Source of the DNA: Romanomermis culicivorax
Lineage: Eukaryota > Nematoda > Enoplea > Mermithida > Mermithidae
Assembly (NCBI GenBank): GCA_963922205.1
Contig: CAWUHX010000227.1
Coordinates: forward strand, 62,001 to 126,000
Direction: 5' to 3'
DNA length: 64,000 nt
The notes under the pieces were generated by a model. The model saw only the letters and a program-made list of their open reading frames with translations, had not been told where the DNA came from and did no database searches. Below are positions 1-11,756 of the stretch, one piece after another (the stretch's first letter is position 1; each line of letters begins with the position of its first letter). The translations under genes and the position numbers were made by a program.

Positions 1-1249
1 ACGCTTTTTAAATTGAAAAATGACACGAAATTACTTCCGCCATCAGGGTCGTTTACAGTGGGCTTTTACTGTAGGATTTTCTACCCAAGACGACGATAAT
101 GATTACTTGAGTAGGCTCAAAAATTTTTAGTCCTATGTGACATTTTAGCACGAAGTGATGAATAAGTTATTATGAAATGGTTCCTGCTTTGCATTCAAGC
201 ATCTCAAGAAAAAACTTTGCTTCACGTCCGCGGGGCTTGTAGTGTCAGTCCACCTTTCGAATAGCGCAAAAAAATCTTGGAAACTCATTTGGTCTTATTC
301 AGGGATGCATTTTTCGAATAGGGGTCCTGAGATCGAAAATGAATCAAAATGACAAAAAAATTACGAAAATGTTTGCCTTAAAAAGCCATTGCGCGAGGTG
401 AGTTTATCAAGTGGAACATGTGTGTTTCTTGACTGTTTTTTCCATCAGAAGAAGAAATGCGAAATTTGTGTCAGGATTTCAGAAAATGATGCACGGCACT
501 GTACTAAAAACTGAGTGATTTAACTTTGAGTTTCCAGTCTGTAAATTTAGACCACAAGTTAAAGTCTAGGGTTCGCCATTCAGTTTAAAAAACGAACTGC
601 ACGTTTTTGTGACATATTGCATACGTTGAAACACTTCGAAATGTTTTCTTATCATCATTGGCTATAGCTTTTTTTGTATATCAAACTTTACACGAATGTA
701 TAATTCTTCGTTACTTATGACAAAAAATCACATCGTATGAGTTTGACCAGTTCTTTCACTTGTGAATCTGAAGAGCCATTTCTCCTTTGATAAGGTTAAG
801 TAAAGGCATAACTCTGTCTTGGAAAATTATTGTAATCTTAACGACAAACTAGCATTATCGACATTCTCTGTAACTTTTAATATCACAGATTCATCCCGCC
901 AACTTTATGCAAATTTTTGAGTGAAGAAGGTCCTTGGATATAAGAGTGACACACTTCATACTACGGAATGCACCATAGTACATGATTTTAGAATTTACAC
1001 CTTTGTAGATCATCTCTTGTTCAGTTTCGATTTAAATCCCGAATCCATGTGTTTAATCAGCAGCAAGAAAAATATGTCATGTCAATCAGATCCAAGCCAA
1101 AGTTCAACCATCCATAACTCCGTCAGAAGTAGAGATATGACACAAAGAATTTCATTTTTGGATAATTTTCAAAGTGAGCTATCGATTGATGTCCCATTTG
1201 CTATTTTGTTTTAAAAAATTACTAAACATCTGGATATCTTGATACTCAC
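1..1249. other. No gene recognised; probable intron
   Basis: AT-rich sequence with scattered stops on both strands. It lies downstream, on the minus strand, of a good donor site that ends the mucin-like exon at 1250, so it is most simply intron of that gene. A 97-codon plus-strand open frame at 921-1214 has no family resemblance and no splice or codon support, so I do not call it. Confidence 0.4.
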
Positions 1250-1288
1250 TTCATTTCACTGATCACATTGTTAAATGTCGTCGAACTG

Positions 1289-1335
<47 letters not shown>

Positions 1336-1697
1336 GCTACTGCTGCTGCTGCTGCTGCTCGTCGTCCTAGTGGTGGTACTTGTGGTCGTACTACCGGTTG
1401 TGCTAGTGGTAGTCGCCGCGGTAGTCGTTGGCTTCGTACTGGTCGTCGTGCTGGTCCTGCCACTTTTAGTACTAGTGCTGCTGGTGCTAGTCGCTTTCTT
1501 GGTCGTAGTAGTAGTGGGTGGTGCGACGACCACCTGCCGCTTGAATTTTCCGATTCGTCCAAAGATTTGATCGACGCAAGCTATGGTGCTTTGTTCTTGA
1601 CAGCTGAAAAAGTAGACTTCGAGTCGGTTTCCACAGAATGCCCAGAAATTAGCCAGAAAAAGTCGTGGGATCACGTTGTATCTTATCGATGGGAAAA
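1250..1697 (-). CDS. Internal exon of a secreted mucin-like protein (partial gene)
   Basis: On the minus strand an exon runs from a TTTTCAG acceptor (1698-1704) to a GTGAGT donor just below 1250, with the frame open throughout. The first part encodes a short Cys-containing segment (FCGN, then FFSC, then IAC) whose spacing loosely recalls the end of a Kazal-type inhibitor domain. This is followed by about 55 residues dominated by Thr, Ser and Lys, then a run of about 28 Ser, then TTFNNV before the donor. Thr/Ser tracts of this kind are typical of heavily O-glycosylated extracellular stalks. The rest of the gene must lie on both sides: upstream exons above 1.7 kb and downstream exons below 1.25 kb or outside the window. 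I could not find them. The Kazal suggestion is weak; the mucin-like composition is certain. Confidence 0.5.
1286..1365. repeat. CTG/CTA trinucleotide microsatellite
   Basis: About 25 nearly uninterrupted CTG/CTA/CTC triplets on the plus strand. Read on the minus strand they are AGC/AGT/GAG triplets that make the poly-Ser run of the mucin-like exon. The array sits in coding sequence and its length is probably polymorphic. Confidence 0.85.
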
Positions 1698-1700
1698 CTG

Positions 1701-4413
1701 AAAATATGACATTCTAAACAAGCTGCCGGTTGCACCAATGTTACTTAGATGATTCAGTTAGTCTCATCAGCAGCTGTACATTTTGCGGTTGCATCAATGA
1801 CCGTTAGAGCAGTCTGTTTTCCATTTATTCAGTAGTCGTTTCTAGTGATTCAATAGTCTGTTTTCTAGTGGTTCAGTGGTTGTTTCCAGTGCTTCAGTAG
1901 TCATTTCTAGTGGTTCAGTAACGCAATTAATGTTTCTAAGGATGTAGTCTTTGCTTCTAAAATTTAGAATGTAAGAAAATTAGATATCTGAGTATTTTTC
2001 ATGCTGAATATCACGACACCATTCATTCGCATGAAAACTAAAATTTGCATAGCTATAGACTTGACTCTACAGTCAAACGTTCATTATACGCAGAATAAAA
2101 TGCTCTATAGTCTGTTTTTTCGAATGCTTATTTTCCCGAGGGAGTTGAAAGCAAGCCCTGCCAGACACTACTTACACAACACTTTAGATCGCCAAATTGA
2201 ATCAATAGATCAGGTTTTATCATTCGAGTTCTAACTGGAGGGAATAGAATATAGCATAGGTGCTGCATAGCTTATAAGTAAGAAAAATGATACAAAAGTT
2301 TTGTTTTTCCTGTTGGAAGGGGAAGTGAAAAATCTGATCATTCACATTTTAGAAATTCGTATCTTCATGTATTTTCTAACTCCTGATTTACTCAATGCCA
2401 AGGAAAATTTAAATTCATGAAACCTAAGGTTAAGGTCTCTTTAGTACTAAAGTGAATAAAATTGTATAGAAAGATCACAATGATTTTCACTCTTCTATTT
2501 ACAGCCATGCAGTGCTTCAGGATCATCCAGTCACTATTGCCTTCGATGCTGTTTGAGTTTTGCTTCGAAAGCAATTGTCCATTTCGTCATTATTGTACAC
2601 TGAAAGAAATGACACTTAAATGATTAAATCAAAATTAATTCAGATATTTCTTAGTTTGCATTTCCAATCTAAGCTAACCTGTATTTAACTCAAAAATTTG
2701 CTGTAGTCCCTTAGGAGCTTCAGTTCCAATGATCCACTAATAATGTCTCAATATTGACCCATTTTTTATCATCAGCAATCTAATGATTGCCTCTTAAAAT
2801 AATATGTTCATCAGCAGCTGAAATGGACAAATACTATTTATTTACATAAAAATAATCTACCAATTGTTGTAAATTACTCCACTTGACTATAACTTCTACT
2901 TAGTTTATTTTCTCATACTGCACAAGGATTGAATTTTCCTTTTCTTTTCTACATCACAATTGATGAAAAGCAGCCATGTTATTCAACTTTTGATGATCAA
3001 CAAGCTGTTTTTGCATGGATAAATCAGTCGAGCATCAAATTAAACACTTACTGTGCTTAAAACAATCAAATACACACATAAACGAAACAAATACTATCCT
3101 ACTTTGCATCCTGTTGCCTAGAGCTCGAAATAGGATGTTGTGCTAAACCTTAATATAGTAATCATCAGTGAGTTGCTTAGCCTGAGGTACTTGCTCCCAA
3201 CTCTTATCCGAAAAATAACATTCGAAATGAAAGAGACTACATAATCAGACCATGGAAAACTTCTTCTAATTCTGCACTTGACTTGATACCTTTTATTCTA
3301 TTTTAAACTATCAAAAATGAGATGTAAGTAAGCCGCATAAACTAAATTATAAAACTTTATCAGGACTTCGAGCCATCTTACACTCTTCTGATGTATTTGG
3401 TAAGGTCGGATCCTGTGTTGTCAGAACTCTATTGGAGTCAATGATTTATTCTAGATTCAGGAACTATTTGAATAAAACTGCTTAGAGCAAGTTTCTCTGT
3501 TTCTCAAAACGTTATGCAAATCGGATTGAAATTTTAACAAAATATGCTAGAAGAAGCGACGTCCTATAGGAAAATGTCCGAAAAAGGTTCAAATGACTTT
3601 TTCGGCATTTATCTACCTTTCTTGACACTTTAAAACAGCGTGAAACATAGAATTAGAAATTTTTTCTATAAAAAATTATAGACTCGTTTCTTGCATATAA
3701 TAAACGGTTTACTATATAATTATAATTTTTCTAGGATTTGATTTTTTTGAATTACATTTACGTAGCAGAAAATGCTAAAAAATGGAGAAATTCCAAAGTT
3801 TAAGATACTGTAACTAGGCGAATTTGGACTTTCATACGAAATAAACGCCGTGACAACGCTCAGTATAACTGCAATGCACGATTTTCACTTTTATTCCAAA
3901 CTTACTTTAGTCAATGTCAAACTTTTCAGAAAGTGTGTCTTAAATAACTTGAATTTGAAATCACTCCACTTCTTGGAGAATGAATATTTCTTATTCCACT
4001 GGCGTTCACTATAGTTAACTCTTGAAAATGACTATTCTTGATCAAGCACTTACAGCAATCACAAATCTAAAGAGACGAAATGACGAAAATGAGGAAACGC
4101 TAAAAGGCTGCAACAATAAAAGTTAGTTCTTTAGTTATGCATCTAACCACTGCCCTAACAGCCTGTATATGATAAATGACATAAAAATGTTCCTTCAAAT
4201 TAAGATTTGAACTTCAATTAAATCAGATAGAAAAATTAACACGCTATAAATACTTGTTAATTATCTTTTGTAGATTCGTCTTGTATGCCGTACAATCCGA
4301 AGTGTAGCCTTTCATGATGATATAGTTGCACATGTACGTCATACAATACCCGAGATTGACCTTGCAAACATTCGCACTGGAAATAAAATTACAAAACAAA
4401 GATAGTTTCTTTT
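1701..4413. other. Gene-free stretch, no recognisable feature
   Basis: AT-rich sequence. At 2104-2140 there is a short end of the TAGTCTGTTTTT MITE family described at 33.3-45.3 kb. A possible small minus-strand exon near 2490-2545 has acceptor and donor look-alikes but no recognisable product. I see no protein family, RNA gene or long repeat here. Confidence 0.4.
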
Positions 4414-4522
4414 TCAATGATAATTTCCAGCATCATACTCTGAATAATCCAATTCTTCATAATCCGGATCATTTTCGTCCTTCCAATTATCGAGACAAAT
4501 ATCTATATCGTTCTCCCGACAA
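4414..4522 (-). CDS. Candidate terminal exon, acidic C-terminus
   Basis: A TTTTTTTACAG acceptor on the minus strand is followed by an open frame of 35 codons ending in TGA at 4414-4416. The product begins CRENDIDICLDNW and continues as an Asp/Glu/Tyr-rich acidic tail (DPDYEELDYSEYD). Composition and codon pattern look coding. However, I could not connect the exon in phase to upstream pieces: the nearest donor at 4576 gives the wrong phase. It may be the 3' end of a gene that includes the segments at 5.0-5.2 and 5.6-5.8 kb. Function unknown. Confidence 0.3.
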
Positions 4523-5553
4523 CTGTAAAAAAATTTTAGTACAAATTTTCTTTCTGGTCCTTCGTAAAGGAAATAATTACCGAAATCTGACTCAACTTGA
4601 ACAGATTTTAACAGCAAACTGCTTAGCAAGCAAGTTCAATCATTGATAAAAGCATTCTTCCATTTACTAAATGCCTGTTTGCTGCAGCCCTTAGTCCAGC
4701 TCCTAAATCTTTTATTGAACGGACAATAGTGAATAACATGTCATTAGATAAGTTTCATATGAAAAGATGATGTGGAACATATATAATTGTATTTATGGAA
4801 TACATCAACTACAATTCTCGAAAATATATTGGGACATCCTGTTAAACGCATCAAATTTCCCAAAATATCTTGAGATCTGATGACTCTGAAAAGGTTGAAA
4901 ATTGTTCAGACATGTGAGACAAAAAAATTCCCCGCAGCTACTGATATTTTTAAGCTTCAAATCCAACTAATGGCTCCAAAATCGTCCAACACATGCTGAT
5001 TAAGGGTGATAATTCACCGAGGCTGAGTAATTCTGAGCAAAGGACTTTATCACATGATCCAAGTTGCTCTCTCTAAAACTATGCTGACGCAACTCAGGGT
5101 ATACATTGATCCTTGCATGTCGACCATGAAAAACGTACCAACTTTTCATGTCTGTGAGGCATATGTCAAATTCGGAAAGTCTTGTTAATGTGTGTTTCTG
5201 ATGTTCCAAATTTTTGCATGTGAGATGCCAAGGTTCTCCTTTTCGTATTTTAGGAGATTAACTTTTTGTTTATTATTATCTGGTCGCCCACTTTATGGTT
5301 TGTCCATGATTGTTCGAGTTCTGCTTCTGATCTCTGAGACTAAAGTAGAGCAGTACTTTCAACTGCAGCAGATTTCACATGAGCTGGTTATTTATTTTTC
5401 GTTTTTGGGCAATGCCATATGCGACCCAGAAAGATGACACACTTGACTGGAAAAAAGGGTAAACGCAAATGATCAACTGACTCCATTGTGACCCATTTAA
5501 TTTGAAATGATAGATGCAGCGTTAGATCACATCATTTAGATATAACGAAATCA

Positions 5554-5833
5554 TGGGCAGTTGTCTTGAAGTTCTTGAAAAAGATTGCCATCAAGAAATC
5601 TGTATGATAAAAAAAATTTCTTAAACAGGATCAATGAGCCTGAATGAAAGTTGCTCTGTGACCTCCCTGCATTGATCATTTCAAAATTTTGGTTTTTCAT
5701 ACGCCATGTATACTTGGTGATTGTTTGAAGAATTTGTTGCTTAAAAGATTCAGTACATTCGTCGTCAAATCGACCCAAGTAACGACATCCAAAATTGGCG
5801 CATTGAAGTGGATTTGATTGACAATCCAGAGAC
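5554..5833 (-). CDS. Candidate exon, Cys-containing extracellular-type segment
   Basis: On the minus strand a TTTCTTCAG acceptor precedes an open frame with four closely spaced cysteines (LDCQSNPLQCANFGC, then DDEC) and a hydrophilic helix-like stretch. A possible GTTTAA donor lies near 5635. A second open segment at 5000-5202 on the same strand follows another CAG. Intron phases between these pieces and the terminal exon at 4.4 kb did not agree in my hands, so the gene model is unresolved. No family recognised. Confidence 0.25.
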
Positions 5834-6099
5834 CTGAAGAAAGATTGCATTGCCATTAACATTATTGGCTTTCGGAGTCACAGTACGCAATGAAGGATTC
5901 GAATCTGCCATGAGACAAACGTACTTACCAAATGGTTTTTGAAAAGTACACAATTAAATCACGAATTTTTAACATTTAGCATTCCAAAAAACGTTGCTTG
6001 AACAATCATATATCTCTCGACTATATAAATCCACGATTTTTCACAAACAGAATTTCATAAAGCCTTAAACAAGTTTATCAAAATTTTATGAAGTTTCAG

Positions 6100-6839
6100 C
6101 TATTCGGTTTCAGCCATTTTAAGTTTTCAGTAACAACACTTTCAGCAGGAATGATGCTTACAGGAACAATACTACTCCTAGGCAACCCACATGCTTTCAG
6201 TGTGGACAACTCGGACATGTAGCTCACAATTGTAATTCAGTAAGGACCCTAAAATCATGTGAAATTTGTTTCCGTAATAATCACATTACGCCTGATTGTA
6301 AAAGCTGATGCATCCACTGCTCCCAAACAGGACATAGATCTGATAACTGCCTTTCAAAACGCTACTCAAATTTTCAATGATTTCTATGCAAGCAGAGAGG
6401 TCATACAAGTAGGTATTGCCCAAACCAACAAAGTGGTAATATTCAAAATTGCATTGAGTACAGGCAACCCCAACCCCTAATGGACATTGATGACCCTGCA
6501 TTCTACTCAACATTACCCGCCATAACTAACCACCCTCAGACTACTTTAGGATCTATAATGCCAACCACCCATCGCCGCAGTCAGGAGGAATACATCCTCG
6601 ACTTGGACATTCCCGATTAGTCACCGCCCCCCACGCCCGAGGCCAACAAAATTGTAAAATCGCCGCCTACCATCCCCGCAGATTACAAATCCCGCGAAAA
6701 CAGACTGCCAACTCGCCCACCACCCCAGACACACCCTCCAAAACCAGCCGCAACCTCTTATCCCTCTTACATGGCCTCACCTCCGAACCCTACAGATTCC
6801 GCCCCCCCCCCAAACACTATTGCGGACCCCTACGAGTAA
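6100..6839 (+). pseudogene. Retroelement gag with four CCHC zinc knuckles, broken
   Basis: One reading frame encodes three canonical C-x2-C-x4-H-x4-C knuckles starting at 6192, 6261 and 6309. A fourth at about 6376 has its first Cys codon changed to TGA. A long Pro/Thr-rich tail follows and ends at TAA 6837-6839. In-frame stops at about 6306, 6376 and 6618 show the copy is dead. Knuckles plus a Pro-rich tail are typical nucleocapsid/gag features of LTR retrotransposons and retroviruses; in such elements they bind the element RNA during packaging. The start is not defined. No protease, reverse transcriptase or integrase follows: an envelope-type frame begins within 250 bp. Confidence 0.75.
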
Positions 6840-6855
6840 GCAAATCCAAACCCCA

Positions 6856-7085
6856 TCCCATGACTCAACTTCTAAAGTTTTACAGACTGTTCAGATTACA
6901 AACCGGCCACCCCCTCAGCTCAAAACTGCAAAATGCCAACAACAGGCACACCAAACTGACCAGAACGGAAAACAATAAAAAATCCCACGACTCAACTTCT
7001 AAAGTTTTACAGACTGTTCAGATTACAAACCGGCCACCCCCTCAGCTCAAAACCGCAAAACCCCAACAACAGGCACACCTTCAAT
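6856..7085 (+). repeat. Tandem duplication, about 127-bp unit, two copies
   Basis: The sequence from 6856 recurs from about 6983 with only a few substitutions; both copies contain ACTCAACTTCTAAAG and end near ACAACAGGCACACC. It lies between the gag stop and the envelope frame, where pol would be expected, and may mark the deletion or recombination that removed pol. Confidence 0.85.
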
Positions 7086-8806
7086 AAAAAATTATGTTGG
7101 TCCTTGTTTTGTATCTTTTTCTGTAATAATAATCCCCACATTGTGTAGTGCCCAATTTCAGATCTGTGGAACTTCATTGAGCAGTCACTCCATCAGCATA
7201 CCAAAACTTGTATCATGTATGCCCCCTTCCACAGTAGACAAACCAGTACAGACATTGGGAAAAATCTGTATCCCCTTCACTAAACCTCACATAACAGATG
7301 CATACAAATGCAGTGTTCGCAAATGGAAAATTTGTACTAATACTGGATTTTTTGGCTCAAAAGGTATTGTCTTCGACCAAACTGAAATGCAAAATCTAAC
7401 CCCGCACGTTTGTAAGGCAATTGTTATAGACAAAGAACACAACGGTCAAAAATTATACAAAACTCAACCAGGATTTTGGTCAACAAACAACTCCCTAAGT
7501 GTAGAGTACACATGGTGTTGTACAGACCACTGTACGTCGGTCACTAACGTCATCATAGAAATAGGACAAATAGCATCTTGGAATGGAAAATCAATGACAG
7601 GTACATTAGGTGACCTGGGGTCATGCAAACCAAAATCAGGCCATTGTGTCACGGCTGACGGATCCATTATCTGGAATGAAACAGCATTCGAAAACTTATG
7701 CCCTTTAGAATACAAAAATACACATCCCATAAAACTGACACAAACCCACATGATAATAGAAGAGCTACAAGGTGCATTCTCCCTCAAAAACACACTCTTT
7801 TCGAACCCCAACTGCCCAGAAATCCAAGACAGTGTCCTAACTGAACAGGGCATTATTGTGCAGTTAGACAAAAGAACTCCACATGGTAATGCCTTTTTTA
7901 ACCCCACAAATCAACGAAACCCATACTACACTCTACGATTTTGATGATTTTGAACTCATTAACGCAAAACTAAACTATCTAGCAGACAAAATCCAGGAAT
8001 TCAAAATCCAAAACTTCAAAAACGTATGGAGTGAATTATGCAGACAGGCACAGCATCACCTTGATCTCGTATGGCAAATTCTACGCCTTGATGCAACCCT
8101 TGGGGTGCGTGCATTCCTACAGCAAACCGACATAATAGCAGAATTCACAGGAGAAGCCCTCACCGTCTGGCCCTGTAAACAAGTAAACGCATCTAAAGTC
8201 TTTTACAACCATAAAATCAACGAAACATGCTACAAACTTTTACCTATTCTGGTGGGAACCAAACTCATGTTTTTGAACCCAGGAGGAAACGATTTGACCC
8301 CTTTCTCACAAACCGTTGACTGCCATCACATGCATGTAGCCCTTTACAAACAGAATAATACATGGGTCAGCGAAATGGGATCCCCACATGTTACTGATCC
8401 GCCCTTAGAAATCTTATTTAACCAAAACTTTTCCCTCTTTCATTTCAACACACCCGCAATATTTCATGATCACCTTGCAACAATTTCGACAAACTTACTC
8501 TTCTTAAAGCAATACATTTACAAAACCCACACCCTTGAAAATGTTGTTAAAAAACTCATCAATTACATCGCCCAAATGTCTCTTAACTCAGATACAGTTT
8601 ATAATATGATCTCAGGCAGTGGCCAAGCAATTGGAAATACCCTCTCCACTGCCGGTCAAGGCATAGAACATGTAATAACCGGCACTACCCAAAGCCTCAC
8701 AGTACTGCATGTGATAGTCATTTATCAAATATTATTTCATTTTCATAATTTATTGTCTCAAGGGTGTCTGGGATTCACACCCAAACATTCCTGTAAAATT
8801 ATGTGA
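7081..8806 (+). pseudogene. Viral-type envelope glycoprotein of a retroelement, frameshifted
   Basis: Two long overlapping frames are consecutive parts of one glycoprotein. Frame 1 is open from about 7081 to 7944 and frame 2 from 7883 to 8806, so one frameshift lies between roughly 7883 and 7944. The N-terminus is a hydrophobic signal-like stretch (FVSFSVIIIPTLCSA). The ectodomain has many paired cysteines and several Asn-x-Ser/Thr sites. The C-terminus has a Gly/Ser/Ala-rich heptad-like region, then a short hydrophobic segment, then stop TGA 8804-8806. The cysteine pattern and its position after a gag suggest a captured envelope. I infer a class III fusion glycoprotein, loosely of the gB/rhabdovirus/chuvirus kind, mainly from the Cys layout in the second half. 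Glycoproteins of this type are known in BEL/Pao-like elements of insects, but lineage here is only an inference. Confidence 0.55.
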
Positions 8807-9575
8807 AGTACTTTATTTTGATCCTTCCACACTCTGGTAGCCGCTATTGACCCAATTAAGACGCCCCAATTAATTTGCATAATGGCAGCTGGTCCCCTAG
8901 AACCTACGCTGAAATATACATTCCACGGCTACCGAAATTCCTCACAGAAATCGTAAACAACATCTGCACACAGTAAAGAGTAGAAGTCCTGCCAGACACT
9001 AGTCTCAAGTGCAATGGTAGCGACGGTCCCACAAAACATGTGTACACAGAGGAAATAGATACAGAAGCATGCACTGAAGCACAGAGGTGTGGCTAAGCCC
9101 ACTGTAGGAAGCAAGCACAGAGAAGACACAGAAAGCATACAGTACTAGAAAAGCATTGGAGGGTCTGACTAAATTAGCAAGAATAAGGAAGCAGGAAGCG
9201 GCGATTGGGGGAAGAAGATGGACAGAAGCAAGACCTCCCGCAATGCCCAGGGAGTGGCCAAAAGTGCCATTTTTAAAGAGAAGCAAAGCATGATTTAGTT
9301 AGTTCGTTTTCGCCTCGAATTTAGTTTTTCGAATTCGTCTTATTTGCAAGCGCGGCGTCTTTTTATACGAAAGCAGTTAAACCAAGTCCGTTTTTATTAT
9401 TTGCAAGCCGAACACGCATTGTCCCCATTGTTGTTGTCGATGACCGAAGCAGCCATTGATTGTCATTTCGTATCCCCCCTTGTTACCATATCCCGCGCCG
9501 CCTACTGTAACCACCATCCGTTTTAGGATAAAGTAAATTACTTCTCAAAACTAGTCGTTACACACTCAAAGCTTT
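8807..9575 (+). mobile_element. Possible 3' LTR/untranslated tail of the env-bearing element
   Basis: After the envelope stop there is a purine-rich stretch (8.95-9.28 kb), then a segment of different composition with a TATA-like box (TTTTTATACG near 9360) and a more GC-rich tail. The order resembles a polypurine region plus LTR. I found no matching 5' copy upstream of the gag by eye, so the LTR is not proven. Confidence 0.25.
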
Positions 9576-10350
9576 TACCATATAAATTTTACCAAAAAAA
9601 AATTCATGAGAATTATTTGAGTATGAAATCACAAATTTTCTGTTCCATACGGCCTCTTTGTTTGATAGACAACAAGGAAAATATAAAATATAACTTCCTT
9701 CCCGAAAGCATTTTGAGAAAAACAGACTGCAACAAGATTTTTTATGATCTGCAATATTTTTTTAAAACGAGCACTGTTCTTCATGCCACTGTTCTGTACT
9801 GTTCTACAGGTTCTGTTCTGGCATTATTTTTTGACTAAGGTTAAATCTCAATTTCGATCAAAGTTTTCCATTAGGGACTACAGAACACAGATTGAGTACC
9901 AACAATAACTCAAGCAGTTACTCTTTCACAACGCTTCATGTGCTACATGAAGTGTTGTTGAAATTAATGAGAAAGAAAACTGAAAAAAGTTGTAACAATG
10001 GTGAGAGATAGCCAATTGAGATTGAACCCTGGTTTGGCAATCTCAGATTGAAAGTGAGTGAGAAAGTGAGGCCTGTCAGGTACTGTAGAAATAATAACCA
10101 ATATTGATTCTAGCATCTGCAATGTTTTATTTACACGTGAAGCTGAACTCAGCAATATAAAAAATCGTTGCAGTTTTAGAAAACATTGAGTGTCTCTAGC
10201 TTAAAAAAGATGTTGTTGAATAACACTATTTTTCAAAGTGTCCTTAATACAGCAAATGAGAAATTTTAAAATTTCGAGAGTACATTGAAGACACTCTATT
10301 TCTATAAGGCTTTGAAACAACACCTTATTTTATCCCTCTACTTTGAGAGA
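9576..10350. other. Gene-free stretch
   Basis: AT-rich sequence with short chance ORFs. No protein family, RNA gene or clear repeat boundary was seen. Confidence 0.4.
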
Positions 10351-10354
10351 TAGA

Positions 10355-10600
10355 GTCCATAGCCCATTCATTTTTAAGTGATTGATGCAACGATGTCGCA
10401 GCCTAACTCTTATTCGAAAATATGGAAGGCTCGTTGACTCTAATCAATAAATTTTTTCTCCATGGTACTGAGTCCTTAATGATCACTCTTTTCAATCATT
10501 TCGAGATTATCGAAATTGACTTCCTGGCCACAAGTAAGGCTGCAAGTGCCGAAACTCCGCCCACTGCATCGATCATTTTAAAATGAATGGAGTATAGTTG
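10355..10600. mobile_element. Short MITE with CCATTCATTTT inverted ends
   Basis: The left end reads CCCATTCATTTTTAAGTG followed by ATTGATGCAACG. The right end (10562-10597) is its imperfect inverted copy, GCATCGATCATTTTAAAATG followed by AATGG. No ORF lies between, so this is a non-autonomous inverted-repeat element of about 245 bp. Related ends recur near 5480, 10770, 28290, 37440 and 45790, showing a dispersed family. Confidence 0.5.
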
Positions 10601-11756
10601 TCCAACTCACCAGCAGAGCGCAGCAATATGCTCGTGCAACCACCATAAACAGAAGCTTTTTTTAAACTGTTGACTGTAGCAGTTATGAGAAAAACAGACT
10701 AAAAGGATCTAAGCACATGATGCAAGTTTATTATCTGCTCACGGATTTCTACTGATTATTTAATTAGCATCCTGAGACCCATTTCAAAATAAATGAACTA
10801 TAGTGTGTGTGATATTTCCTTGGACCCCAGTACGCACCTTACTGACGCCAAATTTTTTTCATTTCCGTTCAAGAAGGCATTTATCGTCAATTACTGTATG
10901 GCATTGCCACATGAAAAGTAAAACACTGCTTAAATTTCTTAACTGACATTACTCACCCTCGAAAATTTGGTGGTACTGCTTTCCCCGTCAAATTTACCAC
11001 GCCCAGAAGACCTATAAAATATAATTGACAGTGATTGCCCAAAAAGTTGATAAAACTGTCAATGCTAAATCACTTCTGCCTATCAAAGATATAGCTGCGG
11101 CAAAATTCATATCGACAATAACCGTCTACACAAGCTCCGAAAGAAGCTCATTACTAAAGTTACATATGTTCCATGCAACACAGATGACCACCTCTAGCAA
11201 TAATTTGCTAAGTAACACTAAAAGTTTCGCAATTAGTTATAATTTGTATCGATGATGACGTAAGCAATGTGACGTACAATGTTTCGAAATCATGAAATTT
11301 TGCAACATGTTTAAAATAATCGACATTTTTTGTGGTGTCATGGAATCCACGATTGCATATGCGCTCCAAAAGTGAGGCTTCTTTTGTGAATAGCTCTGGT
11401 GGTGAAAGTTCAAATTGAACTTTCAACGTCATAGCATCCAATGTCTAAAAATTTTTATTATAGCAAATCATGGTAATTCTAGCTGACAGAAGTTGTAATA
11501 GCGTGGGAGAAATAGTACATTGAAGTATATTGCAGTATAGTAATTTCTACTATTCTGTATAGCACTGGGTGTAGCACAGCCAAATGTGCACTCACCCCTT
11601 AGCTTTTGTATAAGCTGGGCTCTCATACGATAGTATTAAGTCTAGTGACACGCCTAATTCTGGTACGCAAACATTTTCACAAAAGATGAAAATCACGACT
11701 TCATAAAATATTTGTAAATCGAAAAACGACAAAAATGGCATTGTTATTCAACTTGC

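Noticed and set aside
1268..1570. Plus-strand poly-Leu/Val open frame
   Set aside because: Antisense shadow of the Ser/Thr-rich exon and CTG repeat on the minus strand.
7464..7907. 147-codon minus-strand ORF
   Set aside because: Antisense of the envelope-like frame.
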